Shown: positions 34,691 through 43,686, counted from the stretch's first letter. The stretch is 64,000 nt of DNA from Lysinibacillus piscis (GCF_026012395.1 NZ_BRZA01000002.1:806001-870000), one strand, 5' to 3'. Numbers and translations are program-made. Notes: generated by a model not told the origin, from the sequence alone.

Positions 34691-35035
34691 CTATTTTACA
34701 GTTAAAGGGATTATTTCTGTTTGATCATTCCATTTGATAGTCAATTCAAGTTCTTCATCTGCACTAGCATTTGAACAACCGTTCATTAATGTGTATACAC
34801 CATTATGATCGAGTGGGCTATTACCAGAAGCTTTGTCATAAGAAATTTCAATCATTTTTGGCATAGGCTCTTTACCAATGTATTTAATAGCACCAGCAGT
34901 TCGTTGACAGCCTTCTCTTGATTTTTCTACCTCATAATTCATTTTCCAGTTATCACTTTCACCAGTAAATACAAATGTTTCTCCTTCACAAGCTGATAGC
35001 AGTAAAATGCTCAATAAAATAATCAAAAATCTCAT
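34691..35035 (-). CDS. Small lipoprotein of unknown function
   Basis: A 114-residue protein with a lipoprotein signal (RFLIILLSILLLSAC, lipobox LSAC, then acidic EGE). The mature part contains DNWKMNYEVEKSREGCQRTAG and a second cysteine pair region (MNGCSNAS), suggesting an extracytoplasmic beta-sandwich with a disulphide. AGGAGG on the minus strand supports ATG 35035; a longer frame upstream reads through that site. It is divergent from the phosphodiesterase gene. No family is recognised. Confidence 0.72.
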   Translation of the reverse strand: MRFLIILLSILLLSACEGETFVFTGESDNWKMNYEVEKSREGCQRTAGAIKYIGKEPMPKMIEISYDKASGNSPLDHNGVYTLMNGCSNASADEELELTIKWNDQTEIIPLTVK

Positions 35036-35171
35036 TAGATTTAGCCTCCTTTTGTTTAATTTATAAAAAAAGAAAAAGGTTAGTGTGTTGATTAATGGTA
35101 ATTGAGTAGAAAAGTTACTATTGCATATTTTATAATTATAACAGAAAGAAATAAGGAAGGTGAACTGTTCG

Positions 35172-36161
35172 ATGAAATGGAAAAAAATACGTAAACGAAT
35201 GATTATCATCATACTGTTAATAACGATTTTCATATATTTGAATAATAGTTCCGATTTAACAAAAGCACGTCATAGTGAACCTTTACTGTTAGCGCATCGA
35301 GGTATGGCCCAATCATTTAGTATGGTAGGAATAGAGGGGGATACTTGTACGGCAGAACATATTGATGAGCCAGTGCATCCATATTTAGAAAACACGATTC
35401 CATCTATGAAGGCAGCCTTTACAGCAGGGGCGAATGTTGTGGAGTTGGATGTGCGTCCAACAAAGGATGGGCAATTGGCAGTATTTCATGATTGGACATT
35501 GGATTGTCGAACAGATGCAACAGGTGAGCCCAAGCTTTATACAATGGCGGAGTTAAAACAAGTAGATATTGGCTATGGCTATACAGCGGATGGCGGAAAG
35601 ACATATCCTTTTCGCGGAAAGGGTGTTGGCTTAATGCCTTCTTTAACAGAGGTGCTAACCCATTTTCCAGAAGGTCAATTCCTTATTCATATTAAAAGTA
35701 ATGAAGCAGAGGAAGGTGTACAGTTAGCTGAACTTATTGCACATTTACCCGTACAACAGCAACGACAGCTAACGGTGTATGGTGGTGATGCGCCAATCCA
35801 AGCATTCAAGACAGTGTTACCCAAAATACCTGTGATGTCGAAAGCAACATTAAAAAGCTGTTTGCTACCATATATCGGACTTGGTTGGACAGGCTATGTA
35901 CCAAAAGCATGTCATCATACACAAATTCATGTTCCAGAAAATATTGCTCCATGGCTGTGGGGCTGGCCTAATAAATTTTTGAATCGCATGGATGGGGCTG
36001 ATACGAGGGTTATTTTGGTTGCAGGCAATGGGAAATGGTCTGAAGGCTTTGATAGCTTACAAGATTTAGAGCGTTTACCTACTTCCTATACAGGTGGTAT
36101 TTGGACAAATCGAATAGATTTGATTGCACCAATTGTGAAAGAATCACGTACAAATGAGTAA
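35172..36161 (+). CDS. Membrane-anchored glycerophosphodiester phosphodiesterase
   Basis: A 329-residue GDPD enzyme. A basic N-terminus and one membrane helix (MIIIILLITIFIYLNN) suggest an uncleaved anchor with the catalytic domain outside. Motifs: LLAHRGM (catalytic His and Arg), ENTIPSMKAAFTAGANVVELDVRPTKDGQLAVFHDWTLD (metal-binding Glu/Asp and second His), and a late GGIWTNRID. It hydrolyses glycerophosphodiesters from phospholipids or teichoic acids to glycerol-3-phosphate. AAGGAAGGTGA supports ATG 35172; GTG 35160 overlaps that site. Confidence 0.88.
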   Translation: MKWKKIRKRMIIIILLITIFIYLNNSSDLTKARHSEPLLLAHRGMAQSFSMVGIEGDTCTAEHIDEPVHPYLENTIPSMKAAFTAGANVVELDVRPTKDGQLAVFHDWTLDCRTDATGEPKLYTMAELKQVDIGYGYTADGGKTYPFRGKGVGLMPSLTEVLTHFPEGQFLIHIKSNEAEEGVQLAELIAHLPVQQQRQLTVYGGDAPIQAFKTVLPKIPVMSKATLKSCLLPYIGLGWTGYVPKACHHTQIHVPENIAPWLWGWPNKFLNRMDGADTRVILVAGNGKWSEGFDSLQDLERLPTSYTGGIWTNRIDLIAPIVKESRTNE

Positions 36162-36212
36162 CTTCTATTTCGAATATCGAATTAATTACCAAATTTATAG
36201 CACTCTCCCATT

Positions 36213-36259
36213 CATTTATGTAAAATAGAAATGTAAACCTTTTAAAATTTACATAAATG
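36213..36259. promoter_or_regulatory. 12-bp inverted repeat before the SLH protein gene
   Basis: CATTTATGTAAA (36213-36224) and TTTACATAAATG (36248-36259) are perfect inverted repeats 23 bp apart. A third ATGTAAA stands between them at 36231. The right arm abuts the GGGGGA ribosome binding site. It may be an operator or an RNA structure masking translation. Confidence 0.45.
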
Positions 36260-36273
36260 GGGGATAAAAAATA

Positions 36274-37725
36274 ATGACAAAGAAAAAACATAAGCTTTAC
36301 ACAGCAACGGCAGCAGCAGTGACGATAACAGCTTTAGCAGTAGCACCTGTATCAGCTGCTAGTCCATTTTCAGATGTGGGCGAAAATCATGCACATTTTA
36401 AAGGTATTTCAACATTGCAGGCAGCAGGAATCATTAATGGTTTTCCAGATGGTACCTTTAAGCCATCACAGGATGTAACACGTGGGCAAGCGGCGAAAAT
36501 GATTGTTGGTGCATTCCAACTAACAACAACAGATGCACAAAACATGAATTTCAAAGACGTAAACAAATCTAACCAGTACTACAAGGCGATTGCTACACTC
36601 GTAAATCTAGGCGTTGTACAAGGTTATGAGGATAACACATTCCGTCCAGATGATACGATTACACGTGGGCAAATGGCAATGATGGTCGCACAAGCAACAG
36701 GCTTAACAGCACAAGGGAAAAGTCCATTTGCAGATGTACCACAGGACAGTCCATTTGCCAATGCAGTTACAGCATTGCATGAAGCAGGCATTGCGAAGGG
36801 TATTTCTGCAACAGAATTTGGTGTAGGCAAAAATGTGACACGAGGTCAATTAGCGACATTTATCGTGAATGCATTACAGGAAACTGGTGAGAAATCTGTA
36901 CCACAACCAACACAAGAGCAACCAGCTACAACAAACGATAGTGCGTTATTAGAAGAAGTATTTGCTAAAACATTAGCAAAGCAAGAAACATTGAAAAGTG
37001 TAAAAGCGACGATGACGATGTCACAAGCAATTACGATGAATGATGGCAAAGAAACGACAACCGTTAATTCTAAAGGCAAAATGACAATGGATATTGTCAC
37101 AGAGCCAATGCAATTCTTTACAGATGGAACGATGTCGATGACAGACCCGACAACTGGGGAAGCAATGGATTTGCCAATTAAAATGTATATGACGGCTAAA
37201 GATGGCATGTATATGTATGATGCGGATCAAAAGGTGTGGATGAAGCTCCCAAGCCAGTTCTTTGATGAAATGCTAGGTCAAACAGGTATGCAGACAGATG
37301 TGGCAGAGCAATTAGCTATGCTACAATCATTTGCGGAAGATATGACAATTCAAGAAACAGCGAACCGCTATGAATTAACATTGAAGGGCGCTGGCGATAA
37401 ATTCACAGAGCTTGTGAAACAGCAGCTAACGTCAATGGACTTCGATATGGGAGCTGATGTGGAGGCACAGTTAGGCAATATGTCCTTCGATGGTCTCGCA
37501 TACAAACTACTTATTAATAAAGAGACATTTAATGTAGAAGAAATTGCGATTGATATGACCTTAAACATGAATGTAGAGGGTAACAAAGTGAAATTGCAGC
37601 AGCAAGTAACAATCAACTATCATGATTTTGATGCAGTGACAACGATTACGATTCCACAAGATGTATTAAAAAATGCGAAGGAAATTGATTTGGATGCTTT
37701 AGCAGAAGAACCACAAGCAAAATAA
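36274..37725 (+). CDS. SLH-domain cell-surface protein with lipoprotein-like C-terminal domain (DUF6612 type)
   Basis: A 483-residue exported protein. A signal peptide (KLYTATAAAVTITALAVAPVSAA) is followed by three SLH repeats (about residues 30-205), each with the pattern FxDV...AI..L...GI..G..dgtF.P...vTRGQ. These bind pyruvylated wall polymer. A linker rich in Gln, Pro and Thr leads to a C-terminal domain (residues 230-483) of repeated Met/Thr-rich beta strands (KGKMTMDIVTEP, MYMTAKDGMYMYDADQKVWMKLP), like the DUF6612/LppX-type fold that carries hydrophobic ligands. Cargo binding at the cell surface is inferred. It ends at a bidirectional terminator. Confidence 0.85.
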   Translation: MTKKKHKLYTATAAAVTITALAVAPVSAASPFSDVGENHAHFKGISTLQAAGIINGFPDGTFKPSQDVTRGQAAKMIVGAFQLTTTDAQNMNFKDVNKSNQYYKAIATLVNLGVVQGYEDNTFRPDDTITRGQMAMMVAQATGLTAQGKSPFADVPQDSPFANAVTALHEAGIAKGISATEFGVGKNVTRGQLATFIVNALQETGEKSVPQPTQEQPATTNDSALLEEVFAKTLAKQETLKSVKATMTMSQAITMNDGKETTTVNSKGKMTMDIVTEPMQFFTDGTMSMTDPTTGEAMDLPIKMYMTAKDGMYMYDADQKVWMKLPSQFFDEMLGQTGMQTDVAEQLAMLQSFAEDMTIQETANRYELTLKGAGDKFTELVKQQLTSMDFDMGADVEAQLGNMSFDGLAYKLLINKETFNVEEIAIDMTLNMNVEGNKVKLQQQVTINYHDFDAVTTITIPQDVLKNAKEIDLDALAEEPQAK

Positions 37726-37740
37726 TGGCTATACAAAATA

Positions 37741-37777
37741 AATGCCCTCGATTTCTTTTTAGAGTCGAGGGCATTAC
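37741..37777. terminator. Bidirectional terminator
   Basis: AATGCCCTCGA (37741-37751) and TCGAGGGCATT (37765-37775) form a perfect 11-bp stem between convergent genes. Confidence 0.8.
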
Positions 37778-37782
37778 CATCA

Positions 37783-38370
37783 TTACTGAAAGCCCATCAA
37801 ACGCTTTACTTTCTGTGTATTAGTAACAGTGGTCAATATTTCTAATAAACGAAAGGCAACATCAAAGGCTGTTCCTGGATTAGAGGAGGTTACAATATGC
37901 CCTGTTTGCACAATCCGTTCATTCATAATCACCGCATCATAGCTTGCTAATTGTGTTAATCGTTTACTTGTAGGATGATTATATGTTATTGCCTGCTTGT
38001 TTTTTAAGATACCGCTATGCCCTAAAATTAATGAAGCTACACAAATCGTGGCAATTGGTTTCTTCTGTGCGTCAAAATGATGGACCACCGCTTGAAAATC
38101 CTCACTGAATGCATCCACATAAAAGCCTGCCTCCTCAAAGCCGCCAGGAATAGCAAGTGCATCAAAGTCCTCTAATGTCACCTCATGTAGCAACTTCTCT
38201 GGCTTGACCTTGAAATTCCATGTACATTGTAATTCTTCATGTAGCCCTACTGTCACTACCTCTGTAGAGCCATCTCCCTCCCATTTATTCCAGCCGAGTA
38301 CATCTGTAAAGACACTCGCCTCGACCGCTTCAAAGCCATTCGCTAATAGTAATAAAGTTTTTGACATCAT
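37783..38370 (-). CDS. DJ-1/PfpI family protein
   Basis: A 195-residue protein of the DJ-1/PfpI (glutamine amidotransferase-like) fold. KTLLLLANGFEAVEASVFTDVLGW is the N-terminal strand with the conserved Glu, ALAIPGGFEEAGFY the nucleophile-flanking loop, and ATICVASLILG the nucleophile elbow with its Cys. The first Glu and the Cys are those used by DJ-1-type proteins in aldehyde or redox chemistry. AAGGAGGG precedes ATG 38370 on the minus strand. It is divergent from the Lrp-type regulator. Confidence 0.85.
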   Translation of the reverse strand: MMSKTLLLLANGFEAVEASVFTDVLGWNKWEGDGSTEVVTVGLHEELQCTWNFKVKPEKLLHEVTLEDFDALAIPGGFEEAGFYVDAFSEDFQAVVHHFDAQKKPIATICVASLILGHSGILKNKQAITYNHPTSKRLTQLASYDAVIMNERIVQTGHIVTSSNPGTAFDVAFRLLEILTTVTNTQKVKRLMGFQ

Positions 38371-38505
38371 TCTATTCCCTCCTTGTCTTTCATTGTAATA
38401 GAAGCTTCTTTGTGTTAACAGAAGCTGTATAATGTATTTTAGTAGATTTACTTTATTTTCAAAGGAATCATGAGCTATTTACCAAATTAAAAAAGGAGAA
38501 ATCAA

Positions 38506-38937
38506 ATGGATCATATTGATGCAGAAATTTTAAAGGAATTACAACAACATGCGAAAGTTTCAATGAAAGAATTGGCGACAAAGGTACATTTATCTGCCCC
38601 AGCCGTGATTGAACGGGTGAAAAAGCTAGAGGAGCAGGGCGTTATTGAGGGCTATCATGCTAAAGTCAATCTTAAAAAGCTGGAACGTACTATCCAAGCA
38701 ATGATTTTATTCAAGTCTATTGATTGTAAAAGTCTAGCTGCGTTTTGTCATGCACATCCAGATGTCTTAGAATGCTATCGCGTAGCAGGAGAGATTAGCT
38801 ATATCGTAAAAATTGCGACCTACTCTGTCGAAACGTTAGAGCAATTTATCGATGCTGCGATGCCGTATGGTACACCTTCCACAAATATTATTTTATCTTC
38901 CCATCATAAGACAATTATCCAAACCTTCTCACAGTGA
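38506..38937 (+). CDS. Lrp/AsnC family transcriptional regulator
   Basis: A 143-residue regulator: an N-terminal winged HTH (DHIDAEILKELQQHAKVSMKELATKVHLSAPAVIERVKKLEEQGVIEGYHAKV), followed by the RAM effector domain (CYRVAGEISYIVKIATYSVETLEQFIDAAMPYG). These proteins form octamers that respond to amino acids. AAAAAGGAG precedes ATG 38506. The divergent DJ-1 gene could be a target, but no operator was identified. Confidence 0.9.
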   Translation: MDHIDAEILKELQQHAKVSMKELATKVHLSAPAVIERVKKLEEQGVIEGYHAKVNLKKLERTIQAMILFKSIDCKSLAAFCHAHPDVLECYRVAGEISYIVKIATYSVETLEQFIDAAMPYGTPSTNIILSSHHKTIIQTFSQ

Positions 38938-38977
38938 GCCTCGTTTATAGTGTAGAAAGGGGGAGAGGTTATTGCGC

Positions 38978-39487
38978 ATGGAAGAACTTGAAAACATCAT
39001 GACATTACATACAGAACGCTTGCTAAGACTTGCCTTTTACTATGTACGTGATTTGCAAGCGGCTGAGGATATTGTGCAGGATGTCTTTATTAAATTTTAT
39101 GATAATCAGCAAAATTATGAGGAACGAGGGGAATTAAAGGCGTACTTATCGAGACTTGTCGTTAATCGCAGTAAAGATTATTTACGCAGCTGGACTTATC
39201 GTAAAATGCAAGTGCAACAAAAGATTTTTACGAAGGAAGTCGTGATAAAGAGAGATATGCTTGTCCAGCAGGATGAACGAACAATTATTGAAAATGCCAT
39301 TCTTGCACTACCGTTAAAGCAACGAGAGGTTTTGATTTATTTTTACTTTGAGGAAATGCCTGTTGCGAAGATTGCCGAACTATTAATGATTCCTGACAGC
39401 ACAGTGAAAACAAGGCTACGTCGTGGTCGAGAATTGCTGAAATCGAGTCTTGAGGATATTGAGTGGGAGGTGCTTTTACATGACTAA
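38978..39487 (+). CDS. ECF-type RNA polymerase sigma factor
   Basis: A 169-residue group 4 sigma factor. Region 2 is LLRLAFYYVRDLQAAEDIVQDVFIKFYDNQ, with the -10 recognition part GELKAYLSRLVVNRSKDYLRSW. Region 4 is ALPLKQREVLIYFYFEEMPVAKIAELLMIPDSTVKTRLRRGRELLK. GGGGGAGAGG (38959-38968) supports ATG 38978; TTG 38972 is too close. Its stop codon overlaps the start of a membrane protein gene by 8 bp, the usual arrangement for a sigma and its anti-sigma factor. The trigger is unknown. Confidence 0.88.
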   Translation: MEELENIMTLHTERLLRLAFYYVRDLQAAEDIVQDVFIKFYDNQQNYEERGELKAYLSRLVVNRSKDYLRSWTYRKMQVQQKIFTKEVVIKRDMLVQQDERTIIENAILALPLKQREVLIYFYFEEMPVAKIAELLMIPDSTVKTRLRRGRELLKSSLEDIEWEVLLHD

Positions 39488-40460
39488 AGCAGATATACGT
39501 GTATTACGCAATTTAACAGAAAGCAAACAGCGTGTGATGAGCAATGTTGTACAGCAGCTAGAAAAGAGAGAGCAACGGCAAAGTACAAGACGTTGGGTAT
39601 ATCCTATTGTCACAGTGATATTGACAAGTGGTATTGGTTTGTTTATTTACATCCAATCTATCCCGCAACAAGGGCAAACAGCGAGCATACCGATGTCACC
39701 TGCACAGGAACAAACAACAAGCATGCCTGTGCCAACTGTATTGGATGAAAAGCTATTACAGCATAATTTAGAAACGATAGAAGTACCAAAGAATAGCTAT
39801 CCACAGAGAGAACAAGAGTTACAGAAAAATGTAAAATTAGGCTTTATGAATGTAGAATCTGTTTTTGCCTATACACAGGCAAAAGGGATGGTTCCTACAC
39901 AAAAGCAGATTGACGAAGTAGTAACACGATGGAAACAGTCTGAAGAGTATATCTATGCGTTGAAAAAATTACAACTAACAGAGGAACAGTATTGGCAAGA
40001 GTATGGCTATAATTTAGCTTATAAGTACGCAACTTATGAATTATTTATCCTAAAAAATTCACAAGAACAGCCGCTATATAAAAGATTGCAAGAGGCGAGA
40101 GCATATTTAGAGCAACATTATGACAAACAGTATACCTATTTAACAGAGAAATATGCGATTCCTCCTGAATATACGGCATATGCAAATGAGAAGGCAGTCA
40201 CACATTCCTCTGTATTTGGACTAGTCGTAGAAATGACCGATACAGAATTTGTCGTTGTGCCAGGAGCCTTAGCTAAGGATATTGGCAAGCTCACAACACA
40301 AGAAATGATTACAAAACGTGGCAATGGTGTACGTTTCAAACGTAAAGATACACCAAAATCCTTGTCTGTTGGTGATCGTGTCCAAGTAGACTATAGTGAA
40401 GTGGCCTATTATAAAGAAATAACTACGAAAAGTATAAAAATTATTGAAGAAGCGCCATAA
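39480..40460 (+). CDS. Probable membrane-bound anti-sigma factor
   Basis: A 326-residue type II-like membrane protein: a 40-residue cytoplasmic head (ADIRVLRNLTESKQRVMSNVVQQLEKRE), one membrane helix (WVYPIVTVILTSGIGLFIYI), and a 265-residue external part. That part has a helical middle and a C-terminal beta domain (SSVFGLVVEMTDTEFVVVPG). The head lacks the His-x3-Cys-x2-Cys zinc motif common in anti-sigma factors, and the whole protein has no cysteine. The role is inferred from the 8-bp overlap with the sigma gene. GGGAGG supports ATG 39480. Confidence 0.7.
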   Translation: MTKADIRVLRNLTESKQRVMSNVVQQLEKREQRQSTRRWVYPIVTVILTSGIGLFIYIQSIPQQGQTASIPMSPAQEQTTSMPVPTVLDEKLLQHNLETIEVPKNSYPQREQELQKNVKLGFMNVESVFAYTQAKGMVPTQKQIDEVVTRWKQSEEYIYALKKLQLTEEQYWQEYGYNLAYKYATYELFILKNSQEQPLYKRLQEARAYLEQHYDKQYTYLTEKYAIPPEYTAYANEKAVTHSSVFGLVVEMTDTEFVVVPGALAKDIGKLTTQEMITKRGNGVRFKRKDTPKSLSVGDRVQVDYSEVAYYKEITTKSIKIIEEAP

Positions 40461-40466
40461 GTCAGC

Positions 40467-40493
40467 AAAACGCCATTTGGAGATGGCGTTTTT
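40467..40493. terminator. Bidirectional terminator
   Basis: AAAACGCCAT (40467-40476) and ATGGCGTTTT (40483-40492) form a perfect 10-bp stem between the anti-sigma gene and the convergent exporter gene. Confidence 0.85.
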
Positions 40494-40495
40494 GC

Positions 40496-41098
40496 TTATG
40501 TTAAACCAATCATCAAATAAAAAGCCGTTGCCCAAATAAAAAGTGCCGAGCATTTATTAAACATGTTCATTAATTTCCCTGTACCATCCAGCTTTTTTAA
40601 AGATGCTCCTGCAATGGCTAAGCCAAAAAACCATCCCCATGAAATCCATATACAGGCTATCGTGAATAATAACTGTTCTATGCCACTATACTTCAGGGCA
40701 CTCGTACCAATGACACCAATTGTATCTAAAATGGCATGAGGGTTTAATAGTGACACAGACAGGGCGAACACGATTTGTTTTTTTACAGGTAGTGCCTCGC
40801 TATTTACGACAGATGACGGATTCGAGCGCCAAATAGTATAGCCCATATAAAGTAAAAAGATGATACCACCCACCATCAACAGAAGTCGTAGCCATTCAAA
40901 TTGTAGCACAATCAATGATAAACCAAAGACGGCTAATACAATTAGGAGCGTGTCGCAAAGGGCAGCGGTTATACTGGCGGGAAATGCCTTCATCAGCTGT
41001 GGCTGTGTAGCACCTTGTGAAAAAACAAAGATATTTTGTACACCTAATGGCAAAATAAGTCCAAATGCTAAAATGACCCCATGAAAAAATGCTTCCAA
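40496..41098 (-). CDS. LysE/ArgO-type amino acid exporter
   Basis: A 200-residue membrane protein with six helices. The N-terminal ILAFGLILPLGVQNIFVFSQGATQP and the central SLLNPHAILDTIGVIG are typical of the LysE/ArgO branch, which exports basic amino acids. The start is TTG 41098, preceded by AAGGAGAG on the minus strand. It is divergent from a MocR-type regulator across about 100 bp that holds a long palindrome, so that regulator probably controls it. The exact substrate is inferred from the family. Confidence 0.85.
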   Translation of the reverse strand: MEAFFHGVILAFGLILPLGVQNIFVFSQGATQPQLMKAFPASITAALCDTLLIVLAVFGLSLIVLQFEWLRLLLMVGGIIFLLYMGYTIWRSNPSSVVNSEALPVKKQIVFALSVSLLNPHAILDTIGVIGTSALKYSGIEQLLFTIACIWISWGWFFGLAIAGASLKKLDGTGKLMNMFNKCSALFIWATAFYLMIGLT

Positions 41099-41155
41099 TG
41101 TGTATCTCTCCTTTCTCTCTTTATTCTACTTATGGTATAACTAAATGAAAACGAC

Positions 41156-41185
41156 CAATTGGATGGTTTTTTAGCCATCCAATTG
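41156..41185. promoter_or_regulatory. Palindromic operator candidate between exporter and MocR regulator
   Basis: CAATTGGATGG (41156-41166) and CCATCCAATTG (41175-41185) are perfect 11-bp inverted repeats with an 8-bp centre, placed between divergent start codons. It could also fold as an RNA hairpin. Confidence 0.6.
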
Positions 41186-41198
41186 AGGGAGGCTACAT

Positions 41199-42629
41199 AT
41201 GAGCTGGCAACCAAATAAACAAGGGAAGCAAACATTACAGCAACAAATTATTGCATGGGTTGTAGAACATATCGAGAGGGGGGACTGGGGAGCAGGTACA
41301 AAGCTTCCTACGCAAAGAGCTTTGGCTATGCAATTTGGTGTTAATCGTAGCACCATTCAACAAGCAATGGAGGAATTAAAGAGCATGGGGTTGCTAGAAG
41401 CGAGAGTTGGTGCGGGTGTCTATGTTGCCCCCAAATCATGGCATGCCTTGCTGCAACGCACCCAACCGAATTGGCAACATTCCATTGAAACGAGCTTACA
41501 TAAACCGAATGATTATACGATTCAATTAATCAATGACTATGAGCAACGTGACGATATGATTCGATTAGGCACGGGTGAGCTTGCACCGAGTTTATTGCCA
41601 ACAGCCGAAATAGAAGCATCCTTACAGCAAATTACTTTACAGCCTAAAGTGTTAGGCTATTCATCACCACAAGGTAGCCTCGCTTTACGTCAGGCGATTT
41701 GTGCCTATGTGAAAAAAAGGGGCATTCATGCACAGCCCGAAAATATTTGTATTGTGTCAGGAGCATTGCAGGCACTTCAGCTCATTGCAATGGGCACATT
41801 AGAACAAGGGGCCATTGTTTTTCACGAAAAATCCTCTTATTTACATTCAATACAGCCCTTTCAGTCAATCGGGATGCAAATGGTAGCCGTACAGCGTACA
41901 TCTGAACTGGCAACCACATTGGCTCAACAAAAACGGAAGCGACAAGCGATTTTTTATGCTATTCCAACATTGCATAACCCAACTGGTGCTGTTTGGACAA
42001 TGGCAGAAAAAAAGCAAGTATATGAGGCTTGCCAACAATCACGTATTCCCATTATTGAGGATGATGTATACCATGAGCTCTTATTTGCTGGAGATTCCAC
42101 ACCGATAAAGGCAATGGATGTAAGTGGGCAAGTTCTTTATATTGGCAGTGTTTCAAAAACATTAAGCCCAGGTCTTAGAATTGGCTGGATTATCGGTCCA
42201 ACAACTGTTATCACACGTCTAGCAGATATTAAAATGCAAACGGACTACGGTTCCAGTGCCATTTCCCAAGAAATAGTGAGATATTGGCTTCAATCAGGTA
42301 AATATGAGCAACATTTGATGAACCTCCGTCAACAATTACAGCAGCGAGCCATATATGTCGAGAGCCTATTGCAAGCAAAATTTCATTCTATCGCTTCATG
42401 GCAATCATCAAAGGGCGGCTTTTATATTTGGCTGAAATTTCATCAACCCATTGTACGAAAACCCTTATTTATGGCGTTATTACAGCACAATGTCTTATTA
42501 AACCCTGGCTATATTTATCAGCCACAAGATATGCATCATATTCGCTTATCTTATGCGTACGCAACATATGATGAGTTACAAAAGGGACTTCAAATTTTAT
42601 ATGATTGTGTGACAGCGCATAATTTCTAG
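41199..42629 (+). CDS. MocR-type (GntR-HTH/aminotransferase fusion) transcriptional regulator
   Basis: A 476-residue fusion. Residues 1-75 are a GntR winged helix (QQIIAWVVEHIERGDWGAGTKLPTQRALAMQFGVNRSTIQQAMEELKSMGLLEARVGAGVYV). The rest is a fold-type I aminotransferase domain with HNPTGAVW, IIEDDVYHELLF and the PLP-lysine motif GSVSKTLSPGLRIGWI. Such proteins use PLP-bound ligands as signals. GGGAGG precedes ATG 41199. The divergent LysE-type exporter and the palindrome between them suggest control of amino acid export. Confidence 0.9.
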   Translation: MSWQPNKQGKQTLQQQIIAWVVEHIERGDWGAGTKLPTQRALAMQFGVNRSTIQQAMEELKSMGLLEARVGAGVYVAPKSWHALLQRTQPNWQHSIETSLHKPNDYTIQLINDYEQRDDMIRLGTGELAPSLLPTAEIEASLQQITLQPKVLGYSSPQGSLALRQAICAYVKKRGIHAQPENICIVSGALQALQLIAMGTLEQGAIVFHEKSSYLHSIQPFQSIGMQMVAVQRTSELATTLAQQKRKRQAIFYAIPTLHNPTGAVWTMAEKKQVYEACQQSRIPIIEDDVYHELLFAGDSTPIKAMDVSGQVLYIGSVSKTLSPGLRIGWIIGPTTVITRLADIKMQTDYGSSAISQEIVRYWLQSGKYEQHLMNLRQQLQQRAIYVESLLQAKFHSIASWQSSKGGFYIWLKFHQPIVRKPLFMALLQHNVLLNPGYIYQPQDMHHIRLSYAYATYDELQKGLQILYDCVTAHNF

Positions 42630-42695
42630 CTATTCAGTCCTGCTTGAAAATGATACAATTAGCGTATAGTTGATGAGTATAAGGGGTTGAATTGT

Positions 42696-43613
42696 ATGCG
42701 TTTAGTAACGAGATCTGATTTTGATGGCTTAGTGACAGCCGTTCTATTAAACAAGTTAAATATGATTGATGATATGCTGTTTGTGCATCCAAAGGATATG
42801 CAGGATGGTAAAGTGGACATTACGAAAAATGATATTTTAACGAATGTTCCATATATGGCAGGCTGTGGTATGTGGTTTGATCACCATGCAAGTGAATTGC
42901 GTCGTTCTCAAGAGGAGAATTTCCAATTTGAAGGAGAAGTACGTATTGCAGACAGTGCAGCACGTGTTGTCTACGACTATTTCGGTGGTCGTGATAAATT
43001 TGGTGTAGCACTTGATGATATTATGCGTGGTGTAGACAAGGCAGATGCAGCACATTTCTCTAAAGAAGATATTTTAAATCCGACAGGCTGGGATTTGATT
43101 TCCTTTATTATGGATGCACGTACAGGGCTTGGACGTTATCGTGACTACCGCATTAGTAACTATCAGTTGATGGAAAAACTGGTAGAACTTTGTGCAACGC
43201 ATACAGTGGAAGAAATTCTTCAGGACGAGGATGTACAGGAGCGTGTCAAACGTTACTATGAATTAAATGAACTGTTTGTAGAGATGTTAAAAACACATAC
43301 ACGCATAGATGGTAATGTGATTATTACCGATTTACGTGATGTAGAAACGATTTATCCAGGTAATCGTTTTATGATTTATGCACTTTATCCAGAGCAAAAT
43401 GTATCGCTATGGATTGTAGATGGCTTCCGTAAAAAAAACTGTGCAATTGCATGTGGCTACAGCATTATTAATAAAACATGCACAACACATGTGGGGCATT
43501 TAATGCGTGCACATGGTGGTGGCGGCCATGAAGCGGCTGGTACATGCCAAGTACCATATGACAATGCGAATACAGTGATTGAAGAAATTGTAGCGAACTT
43601 TAAGCAAGCATAA
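42696..43613 (+). CDS. DHH-family phosphoesterase
   Basis: A 305-residue protein with the DHH/DHHA1 layout: LVTRSDFDGLVTAVLLNKL (motif I), CGMWFDHHASEL (the DHH motif), KADAAHF, and a C-terminal DHHA1 region with AHGGGGHEAAGTCQV. Relatives hydrolyse nanoRNA, cyclic dinucleotides or pyrophosphate-type substrates. The specific substrate is not clear: there are no PAS/GGDEF parts as in GdpP, and no CBS domains. AAGGGG precedes ATG 42696; TTG 42687 is less likely. It is monocistronic and followed by a terminator. Confidence 0.83.
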   Translation: MRLVTRSDFDGLVTAVLLNKLNMIDDMLFVHPKDMQDGKVDITKNDILTNVPYMAGCGMWFDHHASELRRSQEENFQFEGEVRIADSAARVVYDYFGGRDKFGVALDDIMRGVDKADAAHFSKEDILNPTGWDLISFIMDARTGLGRYRDYRISNYQLMEKLVELCATHTVEEILQDEDVQERVKRYYELNELFVEMLKTHTRIDGNVIITDLRDVETIYPGNRFMIYALYPEQNVSLWIVDGFRKKNCAIACGYSIINKTCTTHVGHLMRAHGGGGHEAAGTCQVPYDNANTVIEEIVANFKQA

Positions 43614-43620
43614 AGGAATT

Positions 43621-43651
43621 GAGCATGTTCATGGGACATGCTCGATTTTTT
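43621..43651 (+). terminator. Terminator of the DHH gene
   Basis: GAGCATGT (43621-43628) and ACATGCTC (43636-43643) form a perfect 8-bp stem followed by GATTTTTT. Confidence 0.85.
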
Positions 43652-43686
43652 GTTTTATATAAGAGCACTTTACTTGTAAAAGATAT

